Of a stretch of 64,000 nt of DNA, positions 34,228-43,601 are shown in pieces. Made by a program: the position numbers and the translations under genes. This DNA comes from Nonlabens dokdonensis DSW-6 (GTDB taxonomy: Bacteria; Bacteroidota; Bacteroidia; Flavobacteriales; Flavobacteriaceae). Below the pieces are notes generated by a model, which did no database searches, was not told the origin of the DNA, and saw nothing but the letters and a program-made list of their open reading frames with translations. How positions within the stretch are numbered: the first letter of the stretch is position 1; every line of letters begins with the position of its first letter. Where the stretch lies: assembly GCF_000332115.1 (NCBI RefSeq), contig NC_020156.1, positions 1,798,001 to 1,862,000 on the forward strand, read 5' to 3'.

Positions 34228-36987
34228 ATGGACAAATTTTCATTTCTGAACGCAGCTCACACTGCATACTTCGCACAACTTTATGATGAATACTTAATCA
34301 ATCCTGACAAAATAGAGCCGTCATGGCGAGCCTTTTTTCAAGGTTTTGATTTTGGAATGGAAAGCGCCACAGATGGCGATGTGGTTGTAGAATACATCGA
34401 AAGAGGCGAGTCTAAATCAACTCAAGTTCCAGATCAAATGATGAAGGAATTTAGTGTTGTAAAATTAATTGATGCTTATCGATCGCGTGGTCATTTGTTT
34501 ACTAAAACAAATCCCGTAAGAGAACGTCGTAATTATGAACCTAAATTAGGACTAGAGAACTTTGGTCTTACTAATGCTGATCTTGATACACTGTTCGACT
34601 CCGGAGAACTTATAGGACTTGGAAAAGCTAGTCTTAAATCTATTATTGACCATCTAGAACAAGTTTATTGCGATAGTATCGGTGTAGAATACATGTATAT
34701 ACGCAAGCCGCATGAGATCAAATGGATCCAGAGCTGGTTGCATAGAAATAATAATCACCCATCTTTTTCTAAAGAGCAAAAAACTCAAATCCTAAAGAAG
34801 CTTAACGAAGCGGTTTCTTTTGAGTCGTTCTTGCATACAAAATATGTAGGGCAGAAACGTTTTTCTCTTGAAGGTAATGAGTCACTTATCCCTGCATTAG
34901 ACGCATTGATTGAGAATGCTGCTGATAAAGGAGTAGATCAGTTTATTTTAGGAATGGCTCATCGTGGTCGTCTTAATGTACTGACTAATATTTTTGGGAA
35001 GCCTGTAAAGGATATTTTCTCAGAATTTGATGGCAAAGATTATGAGCAGGATATATTTGATGGTGATGTAAAATATCATTTAGGTTATACAAGTAAAAGA
35101 AAAACAGATAACGGTAACGATATTAACTTAAACATTGTTCCTAATCCGTCTCACTTAGAAACGGTAGGAGCAGTGGTAGAAGGGATTGCACGTGCAAAAC
35201 AAGACATGCACAATCCTGAGAATTTTTCCAAAGTGCTACCGATAGTGTTACACGGTGATGCAGCGATTGCTGGACAAGGAATTGTTTATGAGGTGGTGCA
35301 AATGTCACAACTTGACGCTTACAAAACTGCTGGAACAATTCACTTAGTAGTAAATAATCAAGTAGGTTTCACTACTAACTATCTTGATGCTAGATCTTCC
35401 ACTTATTGTACAGATGTTGCAAAAGTGACATTGTCTCCCGTACTTCATGTAAATGCAGATGATGCTGAAGCTGTAGTGCATGCCATGAATTTTGCGCTGG
35501 ATTACCGTATGGAATTTGGTCGTGATGTATTTATCGATTTACTAGGTTATAGAAAGTATGGTCATAATGAAGGTGATGAACCTCGTTTTACACAGCCACA
35601 ATTATATAAAGCAATAGGAAAGCATAAAAATCCGCGAGATATTTACGCAGATAAATTGCTTCAAGAAGGATTGATTGATAATAGTAAGGTCAAAGAATTA
35701 GAAGCTCAATACAAAGAGCGACTAGAAGAAGAGCTTGCAACATCTAGACAGATGGAAAATACCATTATCACTCCTTTCATGCAAGATGAGTGGAATGGTT
35801 TTGAGCAAGCTACTGAAGTAGAAATGATGCAGCAGGTGGAAACTGGTGTAGATCGCGATACTCTAGAAAAGATCACCGCTACTATTTCGCAGCTTCCAGA
35901 AGGCGAGTCCTTCATAAGGAAAATCAAAAAGATTATCGAGTCACGTCAGAAGATGTGGGATGAGGACAAGCTAGACTGGGCAATGGGAGAACACCTTGCT
36001 TACGGTAGTTTAATGATGGAAGGCTACAATGTAAGAATGAGTGGTCAAGATGTAGAGCGAGGGACTTTTTCTCACCGCCATGCCGTAGTGAAATCAGAAA
36101 ATCATGAAAACGAATTCATTTTACACAATCATATAGATGGTGTAAAAGGTAAAATGGATATTTACAACTCGCACTTATCGGAGTATGGAGTTGTAGGATT
36201 TGAATATGGTTATGCTTTGGCACGACCTAATACGCTCACCATATGGGAAGCTCAATTTGGAGATTTCTCAAACGGTGCTCAAATTATGATGGACCAGTAC
36301 ATCAGTGCTGGAGAAGATAAATGGAAGAATCAAAACGGTCTTGTAAAATTATTACCACATGGGTATGAAGGGCAAGGAGCAGAGCATTCTAGTGCGCGTA
36401 TAGAACGTTATTTACAACTTTGTGCTAGAGATAATATGTTCATGGCAAACTGTACAACGCCGGCAAATATGTTTCATTTATTGCGCCGTCAGATGTTAGT
36501 AAACTACCGCAAGCCGCTCGTTGTTTTTACTCCTAAGTCTTTGTTACGTTACCCTAAAGCGGTAAGCACGATTTCAGAATTTGAGAATGGTCATTTTCAG
36601 GAAGTAATAGATGTTGATGGTGACGCTTTCGCGAAAGCGAAAACACTAGTATTCACCTCAGGTAAATTCTATTATGATTTACTAGAATACAGAGAAGAAA
36701 ATAAGCGCACAGATGTGGCACTGGTAAGACTTGAACAATTGTTCCCGTTACCAGTTGAGCAAATGCAAGAAATTATCAAAAAGTACGGATCAAAAGATAT
36801 CGTATGGGCACAAGAAGAGCCTAGAAATATGGGAGCATATTCCCACTTGATGTTACACATGCCAGAGACCAGATCATGGCGCGTGTGCTCTAGAAATATG
36901 TATGCAGCACCTGCTTCAGGAAGTTCCACAAGATCTAAGAGAAGACAGGCAAGAATAATAGAAGATGTTTTTAATACCAACAAATAA
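34228..36987 (+). CDS. sucA: 2-Oxoglutarate dehydrogenase E1 component
   Basis: E1 is the thiamine-diphosphate decarboxylase of the 2-oxoglutarate dehydrogenase complex (TCA cycle). The product has 919 residues, beginning MDKFSFLNAAHTAYFAQLYDEY; the frame extends upstream only through a TTG at 34120, so the ATG at 34228 is preferred. Visible signatures are GMAHRGRLNVL, NPSHLETVGAVVEG, HGDAAIAGQGIVYE (ThDP/metal region), DLLGYRKYGHNEGDEP, and EAQFGDFSNGAQIMMDQYI and LPHGYEGQGAEHSSARIER in the transketolase part. A palindrome copy encodes DAFAKAK near the C-terminus. sucB follows after three bases. Confidence 0.97.
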   Translation: MDKFSFLNAAHTAYFAQLYDEYLINPDKIEPSWRAFFQGFDFGMESATDGDVVVEYIERGESKSTQVPDQMMKEFSVVKLIDAYRSRGHLFTKTNPVRERRNYEPKLGLENFGLTNADLDTLFDSGELIGLGKASLKSIIDHLEQVYCDSIGVEYMYIRKPHEIKWIQSWLHRNNNHPSFSKEQKTQILKKLNEAVSFESFLHTKYVGQKRFSLEGNESLIPALDALIENAADKGVDQFILGMAHRGRLNVLTNIFGKPVKDIFSEFDGKDYEQDIFDGDVKYHLGYTSKRKTDNGNDINLNIVPNPSHLETVGAVVEGIARAKQDMHNPENFSKVLPIVLHGDAAIAGQGIVYEVVQMSQLDAYKTAGTIHLVVNNQVGFTTNYLDARSSTYCTDVAKVTLSPVLHVNADDAEAVVHAMNFALDYRMEFGRDVFIDLLGYRKYGHNEGDEPRFTQPQLYKAIGKHKNPRDIYADKLLQEGLIDNSKVKELEAQYKERLEEELATSRQMENTIITPFMQDEWNGFEQATEVEMMQQVETGVDRDTLEKITATISQLPEGESFIRKIKKIIESRQKMWDEDKLDWAMGEHLAYGSLMMEGYNVRMSGQDVERGTFSHRHAVVKSENHENEFILHNHIDGVKGKMDIYNSHLSEYGVVGFEYGYALARPNTLTIWEAQFGDFSNGAQIMMDQYISAGEDKWKNQNGLVKLLPHGYEGQGAEHSSARIERYLQLCARDNMFMANCTTPANMFHLLRRQMLVNYRKPLVVFTPKSLLRYPKAVSTISEFENGHFQEVIDVDGDAFAKAKTLVFTSGKFYYDLLEYREENKRTDVALVRLEQLFPLPVEQMQEIIKKYGSKDIVWAQEEPRNMGAYSHLMLHMPETRSWRVCSRNMYAAPASGSSTRSKRRQARIIEDVFNTNK
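36624..36639. repeat. 16-bp palindrome copy 10 (in sucA)
   Basis: Perfect CGCTTTCGCGAAAGCG, in frame, encoding AFAKA. It is the last copy before the 8.5-kb gap that spans the accessory region at 38603-42503. Confidence 0.95.
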
Positions 36988-36990
36988 ATT

Positions 36991-38274
36991 ATGGCTCTAG
37001 AAATGAAAGTGCCTTCACCAGGCGAGTCGATTACAGAAGTAGAAATTGCAGAATGGCTAGTTGCCGATGGTGACTGGGTAGAAAAAGATCAAGCCATCGC
37101 TGAGGTTGATAGTGATAAAGCAACACTAGAATTACCTGCAGAAGCGAGTGGAATTATCACTCTTAAAGCTGAAGAAGGTGATGCTGTTGCCGTAGGCGAA
37201 GTAGTTTGTCTTATTGATACAGAGGCGACAAATCCCAATGAAGGCGCTAAAGATGTTGAGAATTCGGGCCCAACTATGGGTGGTGGCGATGAAGGTGGTA
37301 ACGCTGGAGATGTAGCAAAAGAAATGCGCAAAGACAATCCAGAGAGTAAATCTACTGGAGATAAAGCACCGCAACCAGAACAAGCAAAAGAAACTTACGC
37401 AAGCGGAACTCCTAGTCCTGCGGCAAAAAAGACTCTTGACGAGAAAGGAATAGATCCTAAATCTGTTTCAGGAACTGGTCGTGATGGACGCATAACAAAA
37501 GAAGATGCTGTAAATGCAAAACCATCTATGGGATCTCCGGGAACTGGTTCTCGTGGTGAATCTCGTTCTAAACTTTCTATGCTGCGACGTAAAGTGGCAG
37601 AGCGTCTAGTAAGTGCTAAGAATGAAACGGCAATGTTGACGACCTTTAACGAGGCAGACATGAAGCCTATTTTTGACTTGAGAAAAGAGTACAAAGAAAC
37701 CTTTAAAGCAAAGCATGGCGTATCCTTAGGATTCATGTCTTTCTTTACAAAAGCAGTGGTTAGAGCGCTAGAAATGTATCCAGCGGTAAACTCTATGATC
37801 GATGGTAAGGAAATGATTTCTTACGATTTTGCAGATATTTCTATAGCCGTATCAGGTCCTAAAGGTCTAATGGTGCCAGTAATAAGAAATGCAGAGAACC
37901 TTTCTTTTAGAGGTGTAGAGCAAGAAGTTAAAAGACTAGCGTTAAGAGCAAGAGATGGAGATATCACAGTAGATGAGATGACTGGTGGTACTTTTACGAT
38001 TACTAATGGAGGAGTTTTCGGAAGTATGATGAGTACGCCTATTATCAATCCACCACAAAGTGCGATTCTAGGAATGCACAATATTATCGAGCGTCCTGTT
38101 GTAGTAGATGGTAACATTGTTGCCAGACCTATGATGTACCTAGCCGTTTCTTATGATCATAGAATCATTGATGGAAAAGAATCTGTAGGTTTCTTAGTAG
38201 CTATTAAAGAAGCATTAGAAGATCCTATCAATTTATTAATGGATGGAGATGTGAAAAGAGCTTTAGAGCTGTAG
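36991..38274 (+). CDS. sucB: Dihydrolipoyllysine succinyltransferase (E2 of 2-oxoglutarate dehydrogenase)
   Basis: The 427-residue E2 has an N-terminal lipoyl domain with the modified Lys in [12 protein letters not shown], a linker rich in Gly, Ala, Lys and Pro, a peripheral subunit-binding domain ([32 protein letters not shown]), and a catalytic domain ending with the active-site motif [16 protein letters not shown]. It forms an operon with sucA (three-base gap), giving two of the three subunits; the E3 gene is elsewhere. Confidence 0.97.
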   Translation: MALEMKVPSPGESITEVEIAEWLVADGDWVEKDQAIAEVDSDKATLELPAEASGIITLKAEEGDAVAVGEVVCLIDTEATNPNEGAKDVENSGPTMGGGDEGGNAGDVAKEMRKDNPESKSTGDKAPQPEQAKETYASGTPSPAAKKTLDEKGIDPKSVSGTGRDGRITKEDAVNAKPSMGSPGTGSRGESRSKLSMLRRKVAERLVSAKNETAMLTTFNEADMKPIFDLRKEYKETFKAKHGVSLGFMSFFTKAVVRALEMYPAVNSMIDGKEMISYDFADISIAVSGPKGLMVPVIRNAENLSFRGVEQEVKRLALRARDGDITVDEMTGGTFTITNGGVFGSMMSTPIINPPQSAILGMHNIIERPVVVDGNIVARPMMYLAVSYDHRIIDGKESVGFLVAIKEALEDPINLLMDGDVKRALEL

Positions 38275-38326
38275 TAAGTTTATGTACGGCTTGCACCGTT
38301 TTTAATTACTAATAACATATCAAAAA

Positions 38327-38358
38327 TACCAGGCGAGAAATAGCTTGGTATTTTTTTT
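38327..38358 (+). terminator. Intrinsic terminator of the sucAB operon
   Basis: An ataccaggc/gcttggtat stem (one G-U pair) followed by a run of T, about 55 bases after the sucB stop. Confidence 0.75.
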
Positions 38359-38602
38359 GTTTTCAAGGGACTGAAAAGCATTGATTTTAGATTTTATGAA
38401 AATTGTCAGGTCGAGCGCAGTCGAGACTGTTTATAGATTTCCTAGATTTAATCGATTTCAACGGTAATCGAACCCATCTCTAATGATTTATTTCTTAAAA
38501 ACTTGAAATAATAGCAGTTACAGGTACTGTAAGCTGGACTGCTATTTTTTTAAGATATATTTTGTAAGATTTATAAAGTTAAATAAATGTTAAAAAACTA
38601 GG

Positions 38603-38630
38603 TATCTATCTATCTATCTATCTATCTATC
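38603..38630 (+). repeat. Tetranucleotide microsatellite (TATC)7
   Basis: Seven perfect tandem TATC units, 56 bases before the ATG of the lipoprotein gene at 38686. Tetranucleotide tracts in this position change length by slipped-strand mispairing and can alter promoter spacing or leader structure. Confidence 0.97.
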
Positions 38631-38685
38631 CGCTTACCTTCACATTCCCTGAATTGTATAAATCATTAACCTGTCATTATCTCAA

Positions 38686-40671
38686 ATGACAACTATACCG
38701 TATTCTATGTTCAGGAAATCCTATTTTTATTATGTATTTATAATCGTTCTTACGATTGCTATAATTTCTATTTCTTCTTGTGAGAAAGATGAAGTTTTTG
38801 AAGAAACTAGTCTTACAGAAGTCAATCCACCTAATTCTATTGACCCTAAAAAAATTAAACGTCAGACGTTGAATTGGAATGAATTTTCTGAAATAAATCA
38901 AATGAAAGGAACTTCTTCAATTTTTGAAAGCTTCGGTGTTGGGAATAATGGCTTTCAAATCCAGAACGATTCTACTTCTACCCATTTAATAGTCGATCAT
39001 ATAGAAATGTACACTTATCAAGGAGTTACAACTTTTACCTTTGTAATTATAGAAGATAATACAGATACATCATTTAGAAACTTGATCATTAGGACAGAAG
39101 ATGATATTACTTTTAATGCTTATGTTGCTAAGTATGATCCATCTCAGGCATGGTTGGATTCAAATCACAGTATTACGCCTTTTGAAGGTGAGGTTGAACT
39201 AACTCCATTTACAGGTACTTATCAAAATAGTGTCAATAGTGTACCTGATTGTGCATTTAGCATTAATGTTGTGTGGGAATGTGATGCAGGATATAATCAC
39301 CCACCAGGACATTCTCGATGTAATGTAGGAGGAGCAGAAATTGTAGTTTTTGATATAACGGTTACGTGTAGTGGTGGTCCCACTGGTGGCTCTATTTCTG
39401 GAGATAGTGATTATAATCCCGGTGATAATCCTGATAATCCATCTAACGGTGAAGCTACAGGAGCAACTACTAGCGGAAATGATACCACAAATCCTGGTAG
39501 TGAATTACCTATAAATGGTATTATTACGAAACCATTAATATCAGTCGGTCCGTTAGTTCAAATATTTTTCGATCAACTTCCAGCAAACTTAAGAGATTAC
39601 ATCAATCATTATGAACAATATGATCTCAGTATAACAATTGGTAATTTTTTAAGATTGCAGGGGCTTTCAGATGAAAATAAACAGTTAGTACAGGATTTCT
39701 TAGAGATAAGTATAAATAATAGGGATGTTAAATTTGAAAGATACGAAGAGTTGGTAGAATTGCTCGACAATGACCCTTTTGCTTTAATTAGAGACTGCTT
39801 AACTCAAAGCGGATTAGATAGTTCAGAATTTGTAAATCTTTTCAATCACACCATTCCACAAAGTTGTGAAGATAGATTAGAAGATTTGAGTTGGGGTATT
39901 AACAATTTTATCAACCAACCGATATCAGAGGGTAATGTACCATGTGCTAATATTGATTATTATGGAATTGAGATAACAACTATGCCTGATTTAGATAATG
40001 ATGGTATTCCTGAAAATGAGAGTGATTTATTCATAGCATACAAAAACAAATTTTTAGACGTTGCAAGTGGAGAGCTAGATGATTTTCAATTCGAATCGAA
40101 TATTCCAGCCAATCCAAGTAATACGGCAGATATATGGTGGAACTTCTCACCTTATCTTCCTTTAGATATGCAAACTTTCGACGGATTTAACCCAATCAGT
40201 GCAATTTTTACAATAAGTGCAGGTACTGACGGTTTATTAACTAATTTGACAGCAGATGAAGGAGCTGTTATTGTGTCGGATTATGTAGGGAACTCTCACT
40301 GGACTGTGTCTACTATTGAAACTCCCTTTGGCGTAACTGGTAGTCAGCCTTTTTCAGGGAATCGTCAATGGGGTATTACAAGAAATGCTCAAGGAAATAC
40401 TGAGCTTTTTACTCGAGCAGTTGATGTTGCAAAAATGACTACTTTAATTGAAAACGATCCTTTTAATCAATTAACCGAAAAGCAAAACGATTATTATAAT
40501 ATTGCAAATGCTACTTGGGAAAATTTACAAAGCGAGGTGATTAATTGGATCAATAGTAAAAATGGTGTGGCATCAATCTCTTTGGATACTACTGTTCTTA
40601 AAGTAGACAAGGAAAAAATCCTTGAATTATTAAAACAGTCTGAAACAATTGATGAAATTAATTGTAATTAA
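38686..40671 (+). CDS. Large surface lipoprotein of unknown function
   Basis: The 661-residue protein has a lipoprotein signal (ISISSCEK; Met at 38707 is an alternative start). After an acidic region there is a beta-rich part with several Cys (PDCAFSINVVWECDAG, HSRCNVGG, VTCSGG), then a low-complexity Gly/Asn/Pro linker near residues 230-270 (SGDSDYNPGDNPDNPSNGEA), then a helical part. A distinct C-terminal domain has SHWTVSTIETP and SGNRQWGITRNAQGNTELFTRAVDV. This layout of lipid anchor, linker and separate C-terminal domain resembles surface-delivered effectors. A short membrane protein gene starts inside its stop codon (TAATG), as in toxin/immunity pairs. That reading is inference; I do not recognise the end domain. 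Confidence 0.75.
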   Translation: MTTIPYSMFRKSYFYYVFIIVLTIAIISISSCEKDEVFEETSLTEVNPPNSIDPKKIKRQTLNWNEFSEINQMKGTSSIFESFGVGNNGFQIQNDSTSTHLIVDHIEMYTYQGVTTFTFVIIEDNTDTSFRNLIIRTEDDITFNAYVAKYDPSQAWLDSNHSITPFEGEVELTPFTGTYQNSVNSVPDCAFSINVVWECDAGYNHPPGHSRCNVGGAEIVVFDITVTCSGGPTGGSISGDSDYNPGDNPDNPSNGEATGATTSGNDTTNPGSELPINGIITKPLISVGPLVQIFFDQLPANLRDYINHYEQYDLSITIGNFLRLQGLSDENKQLVQDFLEISINNRDVKFERYEELVELLDNDPFALIRDCLTQSGLDSSEFVNLFNHTIPQSCEDRLEDLSWGINNFINQPISEGNVPCANIDYYGIEITTMPDLDNDGIPENESDLFIAYKNKFLDVASGELDDFQFESNIPANPSNTADIWWNFSPYLPLDMQTFDGFNPISAIFTISAGTDGLLTNLTADEGAVIVSDYVGNSHWTVSTIETPFGVTGSQPFSGNRQWGITRNAQGNTELFTRAVDVAKMTTLIENDPFNQLTEKQNDYYNIANATWENLQSEVINWINSKNGVASISLDTTVLKVDKEKILELLKQSETIDEINCN

Positions 40672-41243
40672 TGAAATTAGTTATTATTACTTTAAGGTTG
40701 GTTTTACCAGTTATTTTTCTTTCAATAGGGATGTTGACTTTATTGGATAGTTTTATAGGTGATTATTTGAGCTACCTTTATTTCCCTATATCATTTGGTT
40801 TAGTAATAGGTATTGCTAACATCAAATCAATTAATTTAAAAGAATTAAGAAAAGCATTTTTTGCTTTGTTATTATCATTGATAACATTTATATTAATTTT
40901 GCTTGTAATCATTGGAATTGGCGGTGGTTCTTTATCACTTGATGATTCAGTTAATGTGATTTATTCATTCATTATATATGTGATTGCACCATTTTTTGTG
41001 TTAACAGCATTTTTCAAGTACTATGATATTAAATTTACTAGAACGAATATTATATTCATAATTGTAGCAATTGTAGTGTCTTACTCTTACATGCAATTTT
41101 GCTCTGTTTTATTTGAGAATGAACCTCCAAGAATTGCAAACCCATATTTAATTTGGCAAGTAGTAGTGGCTGCAACTTTACAATCAGTGCTGTATAAAGA
41201 AGAGCTTTTTAGCTTTTTTGATGAGCTGCGAAGTGAAAATTAA
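40671..41243 (+). CDS. Small polytopic membrane protein coupled to the lipoprotein gene
   Basis: The 190-residue protein has about five hydrophobic segments covering most of its length (LRLVLPVIFLSIGMLTLL, FFALLLSLITFILILLVIIGIG, VIYSFIIYVIAPFFVLTAFF, IIFIIVAIVVSYSYMQF). The ATG overlaps the lipoprotein stop by one base, so translation is coupled. Base composition is AT-rich. No family is recognised. It may be the partner or protector of the lipoprotein. A very strong terminator follows. Confidence 0.75.
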   Translation: MKLVIITLRLVLPVIFLSIGMLTLLDSFIGDYLSYLYFPISFGLVIGIANIKSINLKELRKAFFALLLSLITFILILLVIIGIGGGSLSLDDSVNVIYSFIIYVIAPFFVLTAFFKYYDIKFTRTNIIFIIVAIVVSYSYMQFCSVLFENEPPRIANPYLIWQVVVAATLQSVLYKEELFSFFDELRSEN

Positions 41244-41254
41244 AGCCATAGCAT

Positions 41255-41300
41255 TAAAAAACCTCTCATAGAAAACGCAATTTTCTATGGGAGGTTTTTT
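41255..41300 (+). terminator. Strong intrinsic terminator, copy of the fabD terminator
   Basis: A 20-bp stem (aaaaaacctctcatagaaaa with ttttctatgggaggtttttt, one G-U pair) and loop cgcaa. It is a diverged copy of the hairpin at 42424-42466 and keeps the same distance to the fabD-like tail that follows. Confidence 0.9.
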
Positions 41301-41331
41301 TGCTCTGAGAATGTATTTATAATCCATAATC

Positions 41332-41436
41332 TTACAAAGCCACACTTCCCTGACTTACCTGCGCCTCTCTATTTATCTTTTTAATCAATCCTTGTAAAGC
41401 TTTTACCAGACCTACTTCTATAAATTCGGTAGCTCC
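41332..41436 (-). pseudogene. Duplicated 3' end of fabD
   Basis: On the minus strand this encodes GATEFIEVGLVKALQGLI and then KKINREAQVSQGSVAL and a stop, matching the last 33 residues of the intact FabD (EVGPGKALQGLIKKIDREAQ) except for PG to LV, D to N and one extra residue. Frame and end are kept, but the rest of the gene is missing. Together with the copied terminator it forms a direct repeat with 42424-42605. At its upstream side it joins IS30-like sequence directly. Confidence 0.9.
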
Positions 41437-41597
41437 ACGCCGTTTTAACTTGTTTAGGAGCGTTGTGAGCAAATTCTCTGATTTGTGCTTCTATGATAAT
41501 CTAATTGTTGTGCTATGCTTGTTTGGGTTAATCCAGTTTTCAACTGACTTTGAATTTGATACCTTTGATCCAATGTCAGTTGTTTGTATTTTTTAAT
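41437..41597 (-). pseudogene. IS30-family transposase N-terminal remnant
   Basis: The minus strand reads KKYKQLTLDQRYQIQSQL, then KTGLTQTSIAQQLDYHRST, the helix-turn-helix start of IS30-type transposases. The frame then shifts and stops; a second frame continues REFAHNAPKQVKTA. No start codon is clear (ATT at 41597) and the catalytic domain is absent. It abuts the fabD tail copy. Bases 41598-41716, up to the next gene, show no further feature that I can name. Confidence 0.75.
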
Positions 41598-41716
41598 ACA
41601 AGACCAATATAAATATTGAACCTAAAATACCTGAGGCTAGCCTTAAGTGTTTTAAACTTACATGTTGCACTTATTACTTTAACTTAAATTTCAATAATAT
41701 TTATAAACTAACAATT

Positions 41717-42217
41717 ATGAAAACATTTATTTTTTTCACTTTAATACTTATCTCTTTCTTTTGTAGAGGACAGGTTACTATTAACATAAACGACATATCA
41801 TTAGATGGTGTGCAGATATCTCAGATTGAAAAAAGGGCATTAAGTCAATTATTTGGTACAGCAAGTAATTGCACGAGTCAAGGAGAATTGCATAACAACT
41901 TTTTCTCTTGTATTGCTAACTTGAATTATTTCACATTTGACGATTCTTCTGTGTTGAACACTATAGAGGTTGAAAATCCAACATCAAATTTCGTAATTGA
42001 GTCTAATACTTTTTCATTAGGAAGTTCAATAAGTTCAATGATAATTAGCTATCCTAGTGCTTTAAAAGTTTCTACTAATGGCGAGCACTATTTGTTATTT
42101 GTAATATCTTATATTGATGATCTAGGAAATATTCAAATCTCTGACACAAACATTGAAATAGCATATTCAAGTAGTACCAACTTGATTAGATCAATTAGTT
42201 ATTTTTCAATACCATAG
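41717..42217 (+). CDS. Small secreted protein, unknown
   Basis: The 166-residue protein has a signal peptide (MKTFIFFTLILISFFCRGQ). The mature part is Ser/Asn-rich and beta-like with two Cys (ASNCTSQGELHNNFFSCIANL) that may form a disulfide. No family is recognised. It is the only intact gene between the duplicated fabD tails, and is AT-rich with no 16-bp palindrome nearby. Confidence 0.65.
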   Translation: MKTFIFFTLILISFFCRGQVTININDISLDGVQISQIEKRALSQLFGTASNCTSQGELHNNFFSCIANLNYFTFDDSSVLNTIEVENPTSNFVIESNTFSLGSSISSMIISYPSALKVSTNGEHYLLFVISYIDDLGNIQISDTNIEIAYSSSTNLIRSISYFSIP

Positions 42218-42423
42218 AGGGATTTTCGCTGGCTTCTGTTAATTTGACAATAATTTCTCAAGGTCTTAGACGGTGTTTTGCAATATCAGTTCTATTTTTC
42301 ATTTACGCTTATTACGAATAGTTACTTTTATTAAGTTCAGATATTTCACATAAAGCTTTGTAATACTTCAACAACGATATTTAAAAATTTAACAGGTAGT
42401 AAACAGGGTATTTACTTTTATAA

Positions 42424-42466
42424 AAAAACCACTCTTAGAAAACTTAATTTTCTAAGAGTGGTTTTT
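42424..42466. terminator. Intrinsic terminator of fabD
   Basis: A perfect 19-bp stem, aaaaaccactcttagaaaa with ttttctaagagtggttttt, and loop cttaa, about 38 bases after the fabD stop. A- and T-runs on both sides let it act in both directions. The region 42218-42423 shows nothing else identifiable. Confidence 0.9.
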
Positions 42467-42503
42467 CATTCTAAGAACGTTAATACATAATTTTGAGACC
42501 TAT

Positions 42504-43388
42504 TTAAGCCACACTTCCCTGACTCACCTGCGCTTCACGATCAATCTTTTTAATCAATCCCTGTAAAGCTTTTCCTGGACCTACTTCTATAAATTCAGTA
42601 GCGCCATCTTTGATCATGTTTTGAACTGATTGCGTCCATTTTACTGGAGCGGTCAATTGAAAAATCAAGTTGGTTTTAATGTCTACAATTCCTTCTACAG
42701 CAAATGTAGAAACATTTTGATAGATAGGACACGTAGGTATTTTGAATTCAGTTTCTTCAATTGCTTTTGCCAGTTCTTCACGAGCAGGCTCCATTAAAGG
42801 CGAGTGAAAAGCGCCACCTACCGGTAAAATCAAAGCTCTTCTGGCTCCTTTTTCTTTTAGAATTTCACAAGCTTTTTCAACTGCCGGTACTTCTCCAGAA
42901 ATAACTAGCTGGCCTGTGCAATTGTAATTTGCTGCAACGACTACACCATCTACTTCTTCACAAACTTTTTCTACATCTTCATCTGCCATACCTATGATGG
43001 CCGCCATGGTGCTTTCTTGTGCTTCACATGCTTCTTGCATAGCTAGCGCACGTTTAGAAACAATTCGCAATCCATCTTCAAAACTTAAAGCTCCGGCAGC
43101 AGTAAGCGCACTTAATTCTCCTAGAGAATGACCTGCCACCATATCTGGTGCAAAATCAGCACCCATCATTTTTGCAAGCACAACAGAATGTATAAAAATA
43201 GCTGGTTGCGTTACTTTAGTTTCTTTGAGTTCGTCAGCAGTTCCTTCAAACATGATTTTAGAAATCTCAAAACCTAAAATATCATTAGCTTTATGGAATA
43301 ATTCTTTTGCTTCTGGATAATTATCGTATAAGTCTTTACCCATTCCTGTGAATTGAGCTCCTTGACCTGGAAAAACGTATGCTTTCAT
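42504..43388 (-). CDS. fabD: Malonyl-CoA:ACP transacylase
   Basis: FabD loads malonate onto acyl carrier protein for fatty-acid synthesis. The 294-residue protein has the oxyanion motif FPGQGAQFTGMG at the start, the active-site Ser in VAGHSLGELSAL, ALAMQEACE with an Arg/Met substrate region, and the second catalytic His in VGGAFHSPLME. It ends DREAQVSQGSVA. Its last third of a hundred codons and its terminator are duplicated about 1.1 kb downstream. Confidence 0.96.
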   Translation of the reverse strand: MKAYVFPGQGAQFTGMGKDLYDNYPEAKELFHKANDILGFEISKIMFEGTADELKETKVTQPAIFIHSVVLAKMMGADFAPDMVAGHSLGELSALTAAGALSFEDGLRIVSKRALAMQEACEAQESTMAAIIGMADEDVEKVCEEVDGVVVAANYNCTGQLVISGEVPAVEKACEILKEKGARRALILPVGGAFHSPLMEPAREELAKAIEETEFKIPTCPIYQNVSTFAVEGIVDIKTNLIFQLTAPVKWTQSVQNMIKDGATEFIEVGPGKALQGLIKKIDREAQVSQGSVA

Positions 43389-43448
43389 ATTGTTTGCGTT
43401 AGTTGAAGGCGTAAAAATAATGATTTGTTGTTTAGTTTCTATTCCTCA

Positions 43449-43470
43449 ACCCTAAAGGGTGCGGAAACCG
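43449..43470. repeat. Dispersed motif ccctaaagggtgcggaaac
   Basis: Short intergenic sequence upstream of fabD that recurs, with one or two changes, at 51325-51343 in the hairpin element before the KAP gene. It is probably part of a dispersed intergenic repeat. Confidence 0.5.
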
Positions 43471-43601
43471 CCATCTTTCGTAATCTAAAATAAGCTGTTT
43501 TTCAATACAATTTCAAGTTCGACTTCAAGTTCAAAATTCAAAAGAATACTGCCTACTTAATTCAAATGAGCAAAGCGATTTTACGAACTGCATGCTGCCT
43601 A

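Larger units (their letters stand above)
38275..38685. other. Gene-free region with two hairpins, a cGAGCGCAGTCGAg motif and a (TATC)7 tract
   Basis: Reading left to right: a terminator for sucAB near 38327-38358; a single copy of gtcgagcgcagtcgagac near 38411-38428, a short inverted motif I recall as common between flavobacterial genes; a second terminator-like hairpin at 38513-38542 (agcagt...actgct around a tacag/ctgta stem) followed by seven T but with no gene before it; and the (TATC)7 tract at 38603-38630 before the lipoprotein gene. No open reading frame of note. Confidence 0.65.

Noticed and set aside
37089..38117. Long minus-strand open frames opposite sucB
   Set aside because: They are antisense shadows of a well-conserved gene with no start signals or protein-like composition.
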